From Eubacteriales bacterium (lineage in GTDB: Bacteria; Bacillota; Clostridia; Lachnospirales; Lachnospiraceae), in assembly GCA_030524455.1 (NCBI GenBank), contig JAUNGT010000002.1, forward strand, positions 115,508 through 179,507: DNA of 64,000 nt, read 5' to 3'. The position numbers were made by a program, and so were the translations under genes. The notes beneath the pieces are model-generated. The model was not told where the DNA came from and ran no database searches. It saw only the letters and a program-made list of their open reading frames with translations. Shown piece after piece: positions 1 through 9,672 of the stretch; position 1 is the stretch's first letter, and the number at the start of each line of letters is the position of its first letter.

Positions 1-748
1 CTTTTTCTCCTCGAATCGTCGTAATGATAATGTCGTCGCCAAATTGAATACCACTCCCGACGATTGCGGCAAACTTTTCAGTGTCAATAAACATCTCCTC
101 ACGCGTCCCAATATTATAAATGGTAATGTTTGTTGCCTCGCCTACCGCATGAATGGTAATAGTAATTCCAATATCCGCGTCACCCTCGTAAGTTACCACG
201 TTCTCCGACCGTATCTCAATAATCCCCATTTCAAGTAAAGGTTCCACAAGCGATTCATTCGAAAAGGGAAATTCGAAAGCGGGAGTTACTCCATAAAAAT
301 CGGTTTCATTCGTTCCGTCTTCGCCTGCCGAATAAAAATACGGATTCCCGCATACAATCGAAATCTGGCAGCCCTCCGTCTCAGAAAAAATATCGGGTTC
401 GTTCGATTCTACATATCCGCTCGTCTCCAAAGTACGATTATCTGTTTTGACTGTTATGGTCAATCTTTTTTTGACTGGAAAATATCGGTAAGATTTTTGC
501 CGAATATCTTCTATCGTCTCTGTATCCGTCTCTACAAACATCAGATTGAACACCAGATTCCGATTGGAAAGACGTGCCGAATTAAATTGCGATCCGTCGT
601 TTGTTGAAATCTCTGTCATATTGACGTTTCCCTTTGCGGGCCCGAGTCCGTCAATAGACTTGATTGCGAAGCCCGATTTCTCAGGCCTCGACAAGTCAAG
701 TTCCAAACTATTCCCAAGGTAATTAGTAATCACGATTTTCTTTATCAT
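1..748 (-). CDS. Distal tail protein (Dit-like, siphovirus tail component), partial
   Basis: An open frame runs from ATG at 748 to the window edge (249 codons visible), so the 3' end is missing. The start MIKKIVITNYLGNSLELDL and the following segment with DGLGPAKGNVN are typical of the Sipho_tail (Dit) family. These proteins form the hub joining the tail tube to the baseplate or fibre. The ATG overlaps the tape-measure stop (ATGA), which indicates translational coupling, and the position just after the tape measure fits Dit. The family call rests on recalled sequence pattern plus gene order. Confidence 0.8.
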   Translation of the reverse strand, partial: MIKKIVITNYLGNSLELDLSRPEKSGFAIKSIDGLGPAKGNVNMTEISTNDGSQFNSARLSNRNLVFNLMFVETDTETIEDIRQKSYRYFPVKKRLTITVKTDNRTLETSGYVESNEPDIFSETEGCQISIVCGNPYFYSAGEDGTNETDFYGVTPAFEFPFSNESLVEPLLEMGIIEIRSENVVTYEGDADIGITITIHAVGEATNITIYNIGTREEMFIDTEKFAAIVGSGIQFGDDIIITTIRGEK

Positions 749-3700
749 GCCAATCCCTCTTTCAATGCCGAGAACTGGTTCTTTGTCTGACGATATATTT
801 CCGTCCGGGAAAGAGCCTTCGGCGAATAGTTATTTTGTGTAAATTGGTAAGTATTACCGCTTGCTAATGGTGTTCCATCATTTTGAATCCGGCTCGCATT
901 TGGATTTCCAATACCTGCGCTGATTGCCAGTGCCTGACTTCTCCCAAATGCTGTACTCAGCTGGCTTATCCCACTGTTTACATTGGATAAATCCAAAACA
1001 GGACGAATAGCAGGTTCTGTATCGATCCCATTTTCAATCAAATCGGAAACCATTGCCATGGTAGTTGTCATGGAGGTCAATGCGACATTTCCCACCATCG
1101 AAGATGCGCTTTTTACTTTGCCTGCATAATTATGTAGCCCCATTGCGAATCCCATGTCTGCATACTGGCCAAGAAGAATGAATTTTCTTGAAGGAGAATG
1201 ACTGTCGATTGCCTGCTGTGCTGCCTCGAAAGCAGCATTAGCCACCTGACTTGCCGCCGATGCAATGTCTCCGATTTTGTTTAGAATTCCCTCCCGGAAA
1301 CCCATTGCTGCATTTTGACCAGCCAGGACAAAGTTAGACCGAGCGTTTCTGAAGTAATCCAGTGCCGTATTGACCAATTGAGTCACTGCATCTGTGATTG
1401 TCACTTTGCGATCCAACATACCTCCAGCCACACCCTCCGTCAGATATGTCCCGATTTCTCTTCGGAATCTTTCCGATGGCGAATTAATCTCCGCTGCAGT
1501 TCTGGCCGCCTGCTCTGCCGAATCAATCATATCAGTCGCCGCAAGATTTGCAGAATCATTCGACGCCATTCCTTCTGCCACACCGTTCACCAACTGTGCC
1601 CCTGTATCTTTTGCCAGTTCTGCCTGGTCCAAAGAAGCGGTTACATACTGCTTGATACTTTCGATTGTTCCATCGAACACCTTTCCGAATTCCAGCGCGT
1701 TTACGTTGATACCGCCATATAACGCTGACATTTTTTGTTCTGTTTCCGCCTGCAAGTTTGAAAGCTGTGTAGATGCGGCATTCGTAGCCAAAGCAAACTT
1801 CTGATCGTATAAACTTGCATACTGAGTGAGTTCCTCATCGGTCATGCTGTTGATCGCCTGAAGCTGTGCGAGAGAATCGATACCAAGCTCATTAATTGCA
1901 TCTTTTAAACCACCGTCTGCTATTCTTGCATTGACTGTGGCCAACGTCGTAGCAAAAGTCTGGTATTGCTCAACCTGCCCTTGCAGATTCTTCATCAGAT
2001 CCTCTTTTTTAACTGACTGCTGTTTTTCAACCGCGGAAAAGAGACCAACCTGCCCCATCAAATTGTCGGTATTGCTCTGAAGGGATTCCGTATACTTTTT
2101 CCAAAGATCCATGGTATCGGACAAAATAGATTTCTCAAATTTTGCCATATCCATGTTCTTATATTTGGATGCTTCGGTTCCCTTTTTCTTGATAGCCAGA
2201 AGCTTTTCCCAATATTCCTGCTCAGAATTCACCGATTTTTTATGAGTAGAATCCACCTTCTGATGAGTCTTTTCGGTATCATCAATCGACTGTTTATTAA
2301 GTTCCTCTTTCTGATCCTCTCCGTCGCCGTATTTTTTCAGTAGCTCTGACCAATAGTCCCCTGCCTGCTTGATCGACTTTTTGTCAGATTTCTCCTGATT
2401 TTTAAGACGTTTTTCGTTCCCCTCGTCCATTATCTTTTGGGTAGATGTCATGGCGACTTTCGCCAAGCCAGCACCTGCTTCCCCGACGACCTTTTTCGAG
2501 TTATTCAGACCTTTCGCCAAACCGTCTCCGGAATATTGCCCGATCTCTGTAAATAACTTTGACGGGGAGGCGATTCCAAGAAAATTTTTCACAGCATCTA
2601 CTGCTCCGGATACCACCTCCGTAGCGGCATCAACCACTCCCTGGAACGATTTCTTGATACCCTGAATAAATCCCTGAATCATATTAATTCCGGCTGAAAC
2701 AAACTCCTGATCACCGCCACTGAATACTGTTAAAATCGCTTCGATCAGGGCCATACCCAAATTCTTCATTGCATCTACAAGTAATGGCGTATTTGTCCGA
2801 ATACTTTCTGCCGTTCCGTTAATGAAATCGATAATCATTTTGAATCCGGCATCTGTTAACTGAGGCGCAGCGTTTCCGATCCCCAGCAGTAACGCAGTAA
2901 TGATAGATACGCCGGCCTGTATAAACTGGGGAATATTCGCTGCAATTCCTGCCATTATCGACAAAAGGATATTCATTACAGCCTGTACAATTTGCGGCGT
3001 ATATTGTGCAATCGAAGTCAAAAATTCCGACACAACCAAAAGCACCCCGTCTACGATTTGGGGAACGCATCCCGTTATCGCAGTCACGATCGCACCTACA
3101 AGCGTCACCATAGCCAATGCAATAACAGGGGCTCCTGCCGTAATTGCCCGGGCAAATAGCACCATCCCTTCGCCGATTTTTCCCACAACCATGGGAATCA
3201 ATCCTGCGATTCCGGTGACAATAATCGTAAGAGATGCCACAATTGAGGTCGCACCAACAGCGCCAATTCCCGTAAGCGCTAAAAAACCGGCCGCCAAAGC
3301 AGAGAGTCCGGCCCCCGCTGCTGCTAACCCCACGCCAATGCCAACAACCGCCACACCAATTAATGCAAATGCTCCGGACAGAGCCAAAATCGCCGGAATA
3401 AGCGGAGTAAGAAGGAGACCGGCTCCCCCGATAACCGCAAATGCTCCCGCCAATGCCAATAAACCTTTTCCGATTGCCTCCCAACTCATAGAGCCTAAAA
3501 GCTTCATGGTAGGGGCAATAACGGCCAGAGCTCCGGCCGCGACAATCAAAGCAGCCGAACCAAGCAAAGTGCCGTTCATAGCATGTAATCCGATTACAAG
3601 TTCAAGAAGTGCTCCGCCCATGGCGGTCAAACCTCTACCGATTTCATCCCATTGCATCCCCGAAAATTGCTTCAATGCTCCGGAAAGAACCGTTATCGCA

Positions 3701-6700
3701 CCGGATACGGTCAACATGCCAACACCAATACCGATCATATTCTTTGGCATCATGTTTACCGATATCGCAACGCTCAAAAGTACCCCGCCAAGAGCAGCTA
3801 ATCCCTTTTTAATTTCTTCCCATTCCATTTTTGAAAAGTCCGATAAAACAGAAGAGAAAATTTTCATTGCCCCTGCAATGGCAATCATGGAGGTTGCTGT
3901 TGACAGAACACCTTTGGCATTCCCCGTTAAATTTGTAAATGCTGCCAACTCGCCGAGCAGAATCCCAATACTACCAAGTCCCTTTTTCAGATCCTCATAA
4001 GACATCCCGGTAAAATCCCGACAGGCTGTCCCAAGCACTTTAATTGCTGCCGCAAGAACCAATATTCCGGCTCCTGTCGAAATCGCTTTCCCTGAAAATT
4101 TTGCCGTATTTAGAAAAACGGATACTTCGCCGAGCAAAACGCCAACTCCAATCAACCCGTTTTTAAGCTCGCCCCATTGAAACGAGGCTAAATCAGCACA
4201 TGCAGAGGCTAATACCTTTATGGCCGCAGCAAACAAAATCAATCCTGCGGATCCTCTGACAATTTGTTTTGTTCCGGTCGACAGCATTTTGGCAGCACCT
4301 AACATAATTGACGACAATGCTGTAATTCCAACGATTCCTTGCCCAATATCTTCCCAACTGAGTCCGGAAAGCTTTCTCATTGCAGTAGCGAGAATCAATA
4401 CCGCCGCTGATATGGAAATCATGGCGGCACAGGCCTTTCCCGTTTTTCCGGTAAGCGCGGAAATTTTGCTAAAAACGGCCATGGACGCCATTAATTCAGT
4501 GAATAATAGGGTTATGGTCATCAAGGAGGAGGTCAACTTGCCCGAATCGATCAAAGATAATACTAAAATTGATCCGGTCAGGACAGCTATTGCAGCCGCG
4601 ATTTTCAGGAGCGTCCCGGCTTTCAACTGCGTCTGAAACGCTTCCAAACTTCCGCATACGCCGTCTAAAATATTCGTAATCCCCGTCAATATTCCGCCGG
4701 CATCATCAAAGGAATCCTTGATACTCTTCAAAAATTTGCTTATGACTAAAGCGATTCCGCCAAGCGATAAACTGCTGATCAGATCAAATATCCCTGAAAA
4801 ATTTGCGCTTCCGAGTGCATTCGTAAATGATTCGGTTATTTTTCCGGCAACATCGGCAATTCCTTTCCCTATTGTAACGATTGCAGTTCGCAGCGCACCG
4901 AGGATTTGAAGCACTGGGCTTTGTGAAAATACGTTCCCGATCTCTTTTGCTGATGTCCGGACAGATGCTTTCATTTGAGAGGCCACTTCTCTGACCTGAT
5001 CCATTCTTGCAACAATTCGCCCCAAGAAAGCTTGAAGCATCTCTAACGGAGAAAAATTCATTTTTAAAGAAAGAGTTTTGCCAAACTCCTTCGCATTTTG
5101 AACAAATCGGGAAATACCCGAAACCACGCTTCCCGTCGCTGCTTGAAATCCCCGTAACGCATTGGCAAATACGTTTGTTTTTTTTAGCCCCTCATCCAAA
5201 GCTACTACATAGTCGCCGATCCTTCCGGTAAAACTTAATAACCCATTCCCCACTGGTTTAAAGAAACTAACCAGATGTCCGACACCACTTGCAAAGGTGG
5301 AAAATGTCTGAACTCCGATATCCAATAGAGCAAAAAGTCCTTTAAAGGTGGATTTTAAATTTGCTGATTGTTCTTCGGTAAGACTCAGTCCTCCCGTAAA
5401 CTCTTTTATTCTGACCGTTAGATTATAAAGTTGCTCAGCCGTCGCCGGCGGAAAAATTTCGCGAAATGCATCTTTGATTGGGACTACCACGGTTGCTATG
5501 GCATTGAATGCGCCTCGCAAACTTTCTAATATATTTTCCCTGCCGGACATCCGGGACATATTCTCAGCCAGCTCATCCAAAGATATGCTTCCCGATTTTA
5601 CCGATTGCTCCAGCTGCTCCAAAGAGTTGATCTGACTTTTACTGTATCCCATTTCTTTCAGCTGCTCATCCGAAAGATTACGCGTTTTGTCCGCTAATTT
5701 TGTTATGGACTCCGATAAAATGTCGGAGGTCATCCACCCGCTTTTCAGCGCCTTCTCAAAAGAACCCTGAGAATCGATCATTTCATCAATTGCGATACCG
5801 TGCTCCTTGGCAGTGGATATAATGGCTTCTTTGAACCCCTCTTCATCAGAGATGCCTTGATTAAGCATCTGATTCCATCCGCTTCCCAAACCGCCCTCAA
5901 GAAGCGAGTTTCGTGCATTGGCTGTTTCACCGATAATGCCGCCAAAAATAGTGCTAAACTCCGTCAGAAAATCTTTTGCTTCCTCGAAATCGCCGATTAT
6001 AATTTCCCAACTCTGAGTCCATCCGGACTGCATCGCTTCTTTCAGAGTGTCAAAGAGCTGTGTTACCGTCTTTACCTTAGTTGCCGCATTCACTGCAGTC
6101 TTTGACAATTGTACGATTTCTCTTGCCTGGCTCTCTGAATACCCCTGAGCAATCAAGTCAGCTTCATCATAAGCGCCCGCCAGCTGGGCCAATGTTTCGG
6201 TCAGAACTTCAGAGGTAAGCCATTCCCCCCTCGTCAGGGATTCGCGAAACGATCCATACTTCTGAATCATTGCATCTACGTTATAGCCCATTTGAGTTGC
6301 GGTTCGTTTTAATGCATTTTGAAACAATTCGCCGCCCATTCCGGCATTTACTACAGAATTCCAATCCTGTAGTTTTACTGTCCCTGCCGCAAGTGCCTGA
6401 GAAAGCTGGTACATCGCGGTAGATGCCTGTTGAGAGGTAGAGCCGGATACTGCCGCCAAATTTGCGATACCCTGAATAGCCGATACGGATTCCTTTAATC
6501 CAACGCCGGCCGCCGTAAACGTACCGATATTACGAGTCATCTCCGTAAAATTGTATATGGTTTTATCGGCATAGGTATTCAACTCATCCAACGCATCATT
6601 GACCTGATTCAGCGTTGTACCTTTGCTTTCCGTATTTGCCAGAATAGTTTGTACTGCGTTAATCTGCGTCTCGTACTCCTCAAAACCGCTTTTGATTGGA

Positions 6701-7011
6701 TCAATCGTCAATGCGGACGCAATTTTCTTTCCGGCGTTCACGGCAGAATTTGTCAAATTCGAGACGGCAGTAATCGCCATTACATCGAACGCAGAAAACT
6801 TTGCTCTTACCGTTTCGATCGCGTTACCTAATCCGCTCAGATTTACATTTTTCGCCGCGGTACTTATATTCTCCAATCCCTTGGAAGCGCCTGTGAAATT
6901 CAGGCTGGCCTTAAGCTTATCGATCGTCGACAATGACTTCTGAACACCTTGCTCAAACTGCTTATTGTCGAAGCGCATCTCGACGACTCTCTCGTCAATG
7001 GTTGTACTCAT
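745..7011 (-). CDS. Tape measure protein
   Basis: A 2,088-residue protein, by far the longest tail gene, in the expected place between the chaperone genes and Dit. The N-terminal 250 residues resemble the conserved tape-measure domain. The middle (about 880-1350) has many hydrophobic helices and at least six degenerate repeats built around a W-(E/D)-E-(I/L)-x-x-G-L-x-x-(L/I)-G unit. The C-terminal third carries several copies of an SPS-(K/E/R)-F-x-x-x-G-x-Y motif common in phage tail proteins. The product sets tail length and is thought to pass into the host envelope during DNA entry. Start and stop overlap both neighbours by four bases. Confidence 0.95.
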   Translation of the reverse strand: MSTTIDERVVEMRFDNKQFEQGVQKSLSTIDKLKASLNFTGASKGLENISTAAKNVNLSGLGNAIETVRAKFSAFDVMAITAVSNLTNSAVNAGKKIASALTIDPIKSGFEEYETQINAVQTILANTESKGTTLNQVNDALDELNTYADKTIYNFTEMTRNIGTFTAAGVGLKESVSAIQGIANLAAVSGSTSQQASTAMYQLSQALAAGTVKLQDWNSVVNAGMGGELFQNALKRTATQMGYNVDAMIQKYGSFRESLTRGEWLTSEVLTETLAQLAGAYDEADLIAQGYSESQAREIVQLSKTAVNAATKVKTVTQLFDTLKEAMQSGWTQSWEIIIGDFEEAKDFLTEFSTIFGGIIGETANARNSLLEGGLGSGWNQMLNQGISDEEGFKEAIISTAKEHGIAIDEMIDSQGSFEKALKSGWMTSDILSESITKLADKTRNLSDEQLKEMGYSKSQINSLEQLEQSVKSGSISLDELAENMSRMSGRENILESLRGAFNAIATVVVPIKDAFREIFPPATAEQLYNLTVRIKEFTGGLSLTEEQSANLKSTFKGLFALLDIGVQTFSTFASGVGHLVSFFKPVGNGLLSFTGRIGDYVVALDEGLKKTNVFANALRGFQAATGSVVSGISRFVQNAKEFGKTLSLKMNFSPLEMLQAFLGRIVARMDQVREVASQMKASVRTSAKEIGNVFSQSPVLQILGALRTAIVTIGKGIADVAGKITESFTNALGSANFSGIFDLISSLSLGGIALVISKFLKSIKDSFDDAGGILTGITNILDGVCGSLEAFQTQLKAGTLLKIAAAIAVLTGSILVLSLIDSGKLTSSLMTITLLFTELMASMAVFSKISALTGKTGKACAAMISISAAVLILATAMRKLSGLSWEDIGQGIVGITALSSIMLGAAKMLSTGTKQIVRGSAGLILFAAAIKVLASACADLASFQWGELKNGLIGVGVLLGEVSVFLNTAKFSGKAISTGAGILVLAAAIKVLGTACRDFTGMSYEDLKKGLGSIGILLGELAAFTNLTGNAKGVLSTATSMIAIAGAMKIFSSVLSDFSKMEWEEIKKGLAALGGVLLSVAISVNMMPKNMIGIGVGMLTVSGAITVLSGALKQFSGMQWDEIGRGLTAMGGALLELVIGLHAMNGTLLGSAALIVAAGALAVIAPTMKLLGSMSWEAIGKGLLALAGAFAVIGGAGLLLTPLIPAILALSGAFALIGVAVVGIGVGLAAAGAGLSALAAGFLALTGIGAVGATSIVASLTIIVTGIAGLIPMVVGKIGEGMVLFARAITAGAPVIALAMVTLVGAIVTAITGCVPQIVDGVLLVVSEFLTSIAQYTPQIVQAVMNILLSIMAGIAANIPQFIQAGVSIITALLLGIGNAAPQLTDAGFKMIIDFINGTAESIRTNTPLLVDAMKNLGMALIEAILTVFSGGDQEFVSAGINMIQGFIQGIKKSFQGVVDAATEVVSGAVDAVKNFLGIASPSKLFTEIGQYSGDGLAKGLNNSKKVVGEAGAGLAKVAMTSTQKIMDEGNEKRLKNQEKSDKKSIKQAGDYWSELLKKYGDGEDQKEELNKQSIDDTEKTHQKVDSTHKKSVNSEQEYWEKLLAIKKKGTEASKYKNMDMAKFEKSILSDTMDLWKKYTESLQSNTDNLMGQVGLFSAVEKQQSVKKEDLMKNLQGQVEQYQTFATTLATVNARIADGGLKDAINELGIDSLAQLQAINSMTDEELTQYASLYDQKFALATNAASTQLSNLQAETEQKMSALYGGINVNALEFGKVFDGTIESIKQYVTASLDQAELAKDTGAQLVNGVAEGMASNDSANLAATDMIDSAEQAARTAAEINSPSERFRREIGTYLTEGVAGGMLDRKVTITDAVTQLVNTALDYFRNARSNFVLAGQNAAMGFREGILNKIGDIASAASQVANAAFEAAQQAIDSHSPSRKFILLGQYADMGFAMGLHNYAGKVKSASSMVGNVALTSMTTTMAMVSDLIENGIDTEPAIRPVLDLSNVNSGISQLSTAFGRSQALAISAGIGNPNASRIQNDGTPLASGNTYQFTQNNYSPKALSRTEIYRQTKNQFSALKEGLA

Positions 7012-7391
7012 AGCCTAGTGACCCCCTTCCACGCTGAATTTACGATCTCATCAAAAATAGGCTGGATTGAAGGATTGATGTAATCTCTCCCTTGTACCCA
7101 GCCTCCATTTCGAGTCCCATGACCATATTGTAAAATAATGGCGATCGGAACTCCATTTTGAATATTTGAATTGTAAAAGCCTATCTTTATTGAACCGTTA
7201 CGGTTCTCGATCTTATAGTACCAAGAATTGGCGGTAACTCCTGATTCTACCGGCGTTGCTGATGAAAGTGCCGCCACACCGGCTCGTCCGTACCGATCGA
7301 GTTCTCCTGCATTCACAATTTCTCTTGTCCGTTCCAGGAATTTTGTGAATTTTGAGAAGTTTCCTTTTTGTCGGAATGTTATAATGCTCAT
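7008..7391 (-). CDS. HK97 gp10-like tail-completion / head-tail joining protein
   Basis: 127 residues. The block ATPVESGVTANSWYYKI followed by a QYGHGTRNGGW-type segment and a C-terminal FDEI helix is the usual look of the HK97 gp10 family, which caps the tail tube or joins it to the head. In most related phages this gene sits before the major tail protein. Here it lies between the endolysin and the tape measure, suggesting that a lysin gene was inserted or the module rearranged. Its stop overlaps the tape-measure ATG. Confidence 0.6.
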   Translation of the reverse strand: MSIITFRQKGNFSKFTKFLERTREIVNAGELDRYGRAGVAALSSATPVESGVTANSWYYKIENRNGSIKIGFYNSNIQNGVPIAIILQYGHGTRNGGWVQGRDYINPSIQPIFDEIVNSAWKGVTRL

Positions 7392-7392
7392 A

Positions 7393-8619
7393 TTATTCGA
7401 TTTTTGTCACCGGCTTCACAATCCAGCTTTCTGTTTTCATCCCGTGGGATCCGAGAAAATCCTGAAATGCTTTACATTCTGCCGCCGTAGAGGTAAAACC
7501 TGCTATGTTTGCATACAAAAGCCCATCCTTCAGTTTCTCACCAAAATCATTCGGAAGATTCTGAATTTCCCGAAAAATGTTTAAGATCCCGTACCCATAA
7601 GAGTCTTTCGCCCTGTTCGCTTCTTCGATCGACGGATATTTTTTTGTGTCGTATCCGGGAACCGCCCATTTTCCAGCTAAATCTTCCAGATACGGTGCTT
7701 TTCCATGAGGAGAAACCAAATCATATCTGGGATCTACGCATGGATTTTTTAGAGGCTCTGCCGTTGCATATGCCTTTAAATGCTGTATCTGTGCCCGAAC
7801 CCCGGTGCGGTCATCCGGGAAATAGCATCCTTTTACCCCGCCGCCGGTCGTCCCGAGTCCGGCGTAGTTATGCTGTTCCGGAATTACATCGCCGTTAAAT
7901 TTAAAATACCCTGTTTCTTTAATCGCCTGACAGAAAGCTAAATCTCCTCGAATGCCTTCCTGCATCCCCTCTTCCAAAAACAGTTGAGGCAGGTGTAAAT
8001 AATCATGCAGACTCGGAATATCATTTCCGCTCTCGACCATCCATTGTGTAATTTGCCTTTCCGTCAGAACAGAATCCCCAAGAAGACACGTTTTTTGTTC
8101 CTGAACAAAGGCCTCTGAAATGGCTCTCGCAATTGTCTCTGGCCCATGATAATGGTATAAACGCACGTCGTCTTCGTTATCGCAGAAACATACTTCAATT
8201 AACATGGACACAGCTTTTGTCTTTCGAATTACATACAAACCGCTTCCTGCTTTTACGCCACGGTTGGCAAAGCCAAGACGTTCCAAATTCTTGCATACGG
8301 TTATTGCCTCCGGATGCTGCTGTCCCTCATAAGTATAAACTTCGCATCCATAGCCGGAATGGTTTGCGCTGGCATTGAAATGAATGCTGATAAACCAATC
8401 CAAATCCTGTTGATTCGCCAATGTCACAGCATCCGCCAAATAGTCCGCCTGAGACTCAGCCTGGTCAATGGTGCAATCGACAATTTCTGCCCCCAGCCCA
8501 CGCATAATCTCCATAAGGGCATTTCCAACTTCTCTGGTTGCCGTGGATTCCGAAAAAAGACCATTGGCTCCGTGTCCCGGACCGGTCAAAGTGTGTCCGC
8601 AGTTTATTCCGATTTTCAT
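7393..8619 (-). CDS. Endolysin: N-acetylmuramoyl-L-alanine amidase plus glucosaminidase-like domain
   Basis: 408 residues with two wall-cutting domains. Residues 1-175 are an Amidase_3 zinc amidase: GINCGH (H9), E24, SIHFNAS (H80) and LIEVCF (E142) supply the metal ligands and catalytic glutamate. Residues about 190-350 (WMVESGNDIPSLHDYL, ETGYFKFNGDV, NYAGLGTTGGG) match the glucosaminidase/GH73 pattern. The last 50 residues could be a small cell-wall binding or SPOR-like tail. There is no signal peptide, so it would need a holin, and none is visible in the window. It is embedded in the tail module rather than placed after it. Confidence 0.9.
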   Translation of the reverse strand: MKIGINCGHTLTGPGHGANGLFSESTATREVGNALMEIMRGLGAEIVDCTIDQAESQADYLADAVTLANQQDLDWFISIHFNASANHSGYGCEVYTYEGQQHPEAITVCKNLERLGFANRGVKAGSGLYVIRKTKAVSMLIEVCFCDNEDDVRLYHYHGPETIARAISEAFVQEQKTCLLGDSVLTERQITQWMVESGNDIPSLHDYLHLPQLFLEEGMQEGIRGDLAFCQAIKETGYFKFNGDVIPEQHNYAGLGTTGGGVKGCYFPDDRTGVRAQIQHLKAYATAEPLKNPCVDPRYDLVSPHGKAPYLEDLAGKWAVPGYDTKKYPSIEEANRAKDSYGYGILNIFREIQNLPNDFGEKLKDGLLYANIAGFTSTAAECKAFQDFLGSHGMKTESWIVKPVTKIE

Positions 8620-8625
8620 CTGTGT

Positions 8626-9168
8626 TTACCCTTTCGAATTAAGCATTTTGCGTCGCGCAGCATTGATAGCCGAATTGCTTCTTGCAATTTCTTTTGACGA
8701 CATTTTTTTCGGTGGCTGATTTTTCGCATTGCATGTTCGTATCAAAGCCAGCAAACTGTTTAAATGCCATTTTTGACATTCAAATGGAATGCCGTGGCTT
8801 ATCATCCAGTAATAGATAATCTCAGCGGTTATCTGTTCTCTCCCCATTTTCCCTTTTCCGCTTTCCTTGAACCAGGCGGCGGTCATCGGGGCTTCCATAT
8901 ATGCATTGATTTGCCGAAGGTTGTCACCCGTCACAAATCTATATGTATTCGGATCTACATTTTGTGTAATGGTCATACACCGGATATAGTCCGTTGTTTC
9001 CTCTGTTGAAAGTTCTTTTTTCGATAAAAAAGGCTTGTTCCATGTCCTTTCCCATTTTGCAATTGAGACGAGGGAATGCTCTAATTGGAGCTTTTGTTCC
9101 TTTACTGCAATAAATTCCTGCTTTGACTCGTCCCATAACTCCCCTGCCGGAACAACAATTGAAAGCAT
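8626..9168 (-). CDS. Putative tail assembly chaperone, T-like second frame
   Basis: 180 residues between the G-like chaperone and the tail genes. The sequence (WERTWNKPFL, ETTDYIRCMTIT, an acidic/basic C-terminus) is a conserved siphophage type with no catalytic motif. Its reading frame stays open upstream to 9213, exactly at the stop codon of the preceding gene, so it may be made mainly as a +1 frameshift fusion with that gene, as G and GT are in other siphophages. It also has its own ATG with a GGAG about 8 bases upstream, so independent translation is possible. Function is inferred from position. Confidence 0.6.
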   Translation of the reverse strand: MLSIVVPAGELWDESKQEFIAVKEQKLQLEHSLVSIAKWERTWNKPFLSKKELSTEETTDYIRCMTITQNVDPNTYRFVTGDNLRQINAYMEAPMTAAWFKESGKGKMGREQITAEIIYYWMISHGIPFECQKWHLNSLLALIRTCNAKNQPPKKMSSKEIARSNSAINAARRKMLNSKG

Positions 9169-9203
9169 TCTCTCATCTCCTATCCTCAGATTTTGCCAGT
9201 ATC

Positions 9204-9216
9204 CGTTACCCCATTA
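9204..9216 (-). promoter_or_regulatory. Candidate +1 programmed frameshift site (tail chaperone)
   Basis: The zero frame reads ATG-GGG-TAA-C. Slipping forward one base from GGG to GGT at the stop codon continues AAC-GGA-TAC and runs without a stop into the 180-residue downstream frame. That frame has a stop at 9214-9216, so the two frames overlap for only about two codons around GGGT. GGG_U followed by a stop parallels the CCC_U +1 sites known in other siphophage tail or capsid genes. This is inference from sequence only. Confidence 0.45.
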
Positions 9217-9604
9217 AATTCGCCGGTGCCGCGGCATTCTCTGCAATTTCTTTTGGCATGATTCCGTTAGCAAAATCGATTGCCGCTTTTGTATCGGTGA
9301 TCAACTCCATGAACAGCTTGTCATACGCCTCTGTCTGCATGAATTCCGTACTTAATTCCTCAGACTTGATAAATCGTTTCCCATCTGGACTCTTTACTCC
9401 GTATGACTTCAAGATAAGCTGCTTAAAATTTTTCATCAGCTCAGGAAGGTTTTGAGCCGCAACAATTCGCTCCATCATTACGGAGTATCCGCCGTCTATA
9501 GAAAGCTCCATTTCTGCAAGCTCAGATTTAGAAATATTGAAATAGTAATCCTCTTCTCTTGGATTCCCATTGTAATCGATGTATTTGATCTTTTTTACCA
9601 GCAT
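9206..9604 (-). CDS. Putative tail assembly chaperone, G-like first frame
   Basis: 132 residues starting MLVKKIKYIDYNG at ATG 9604, chosen because AAGGGAG lies just upstream; the longer upstream frame is a shadow of the major tail gene. It follows the major tail gene and precedes the tape-measure region, the canonical place of a G chaperone that coats the tape measure during tail assembly. Residues 1-40 contain the short YNGNPREEDYYFN strand pair typical of the group. It ends ...NLMG with codons ATG-GGG-TAA, a candidate shift site. Confidence 0.65.
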   Translation of the reverse strand: MLVKKIKYIDYNGNPREEDYYFNISKSELAEMELSIDGGYSVMMERIVAAQNLPELMKNFKQLILKSYGVKSPDGKRFIKSEELSTEFMQTEAYDKLFMELITDTKAAIDFANGIMPKEIAENAAAPANLMG

Positions 9605-9672
9605 TTTGATTTTCTCCCTTCTGCAAAAAGAGCCGCCAGCTTTCCTGAATACGGCTCCGCCTTTGTTCTTCT

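Noticed and set aside
2900..4000. A 366-residue plus-strand frame inside the tape measure gene
   Set aside because: It is the antisense shadow of the hydrophobic repeat region, with low-complexity Ala/Ile/Pro sequence and no Shine-Dalgarno.
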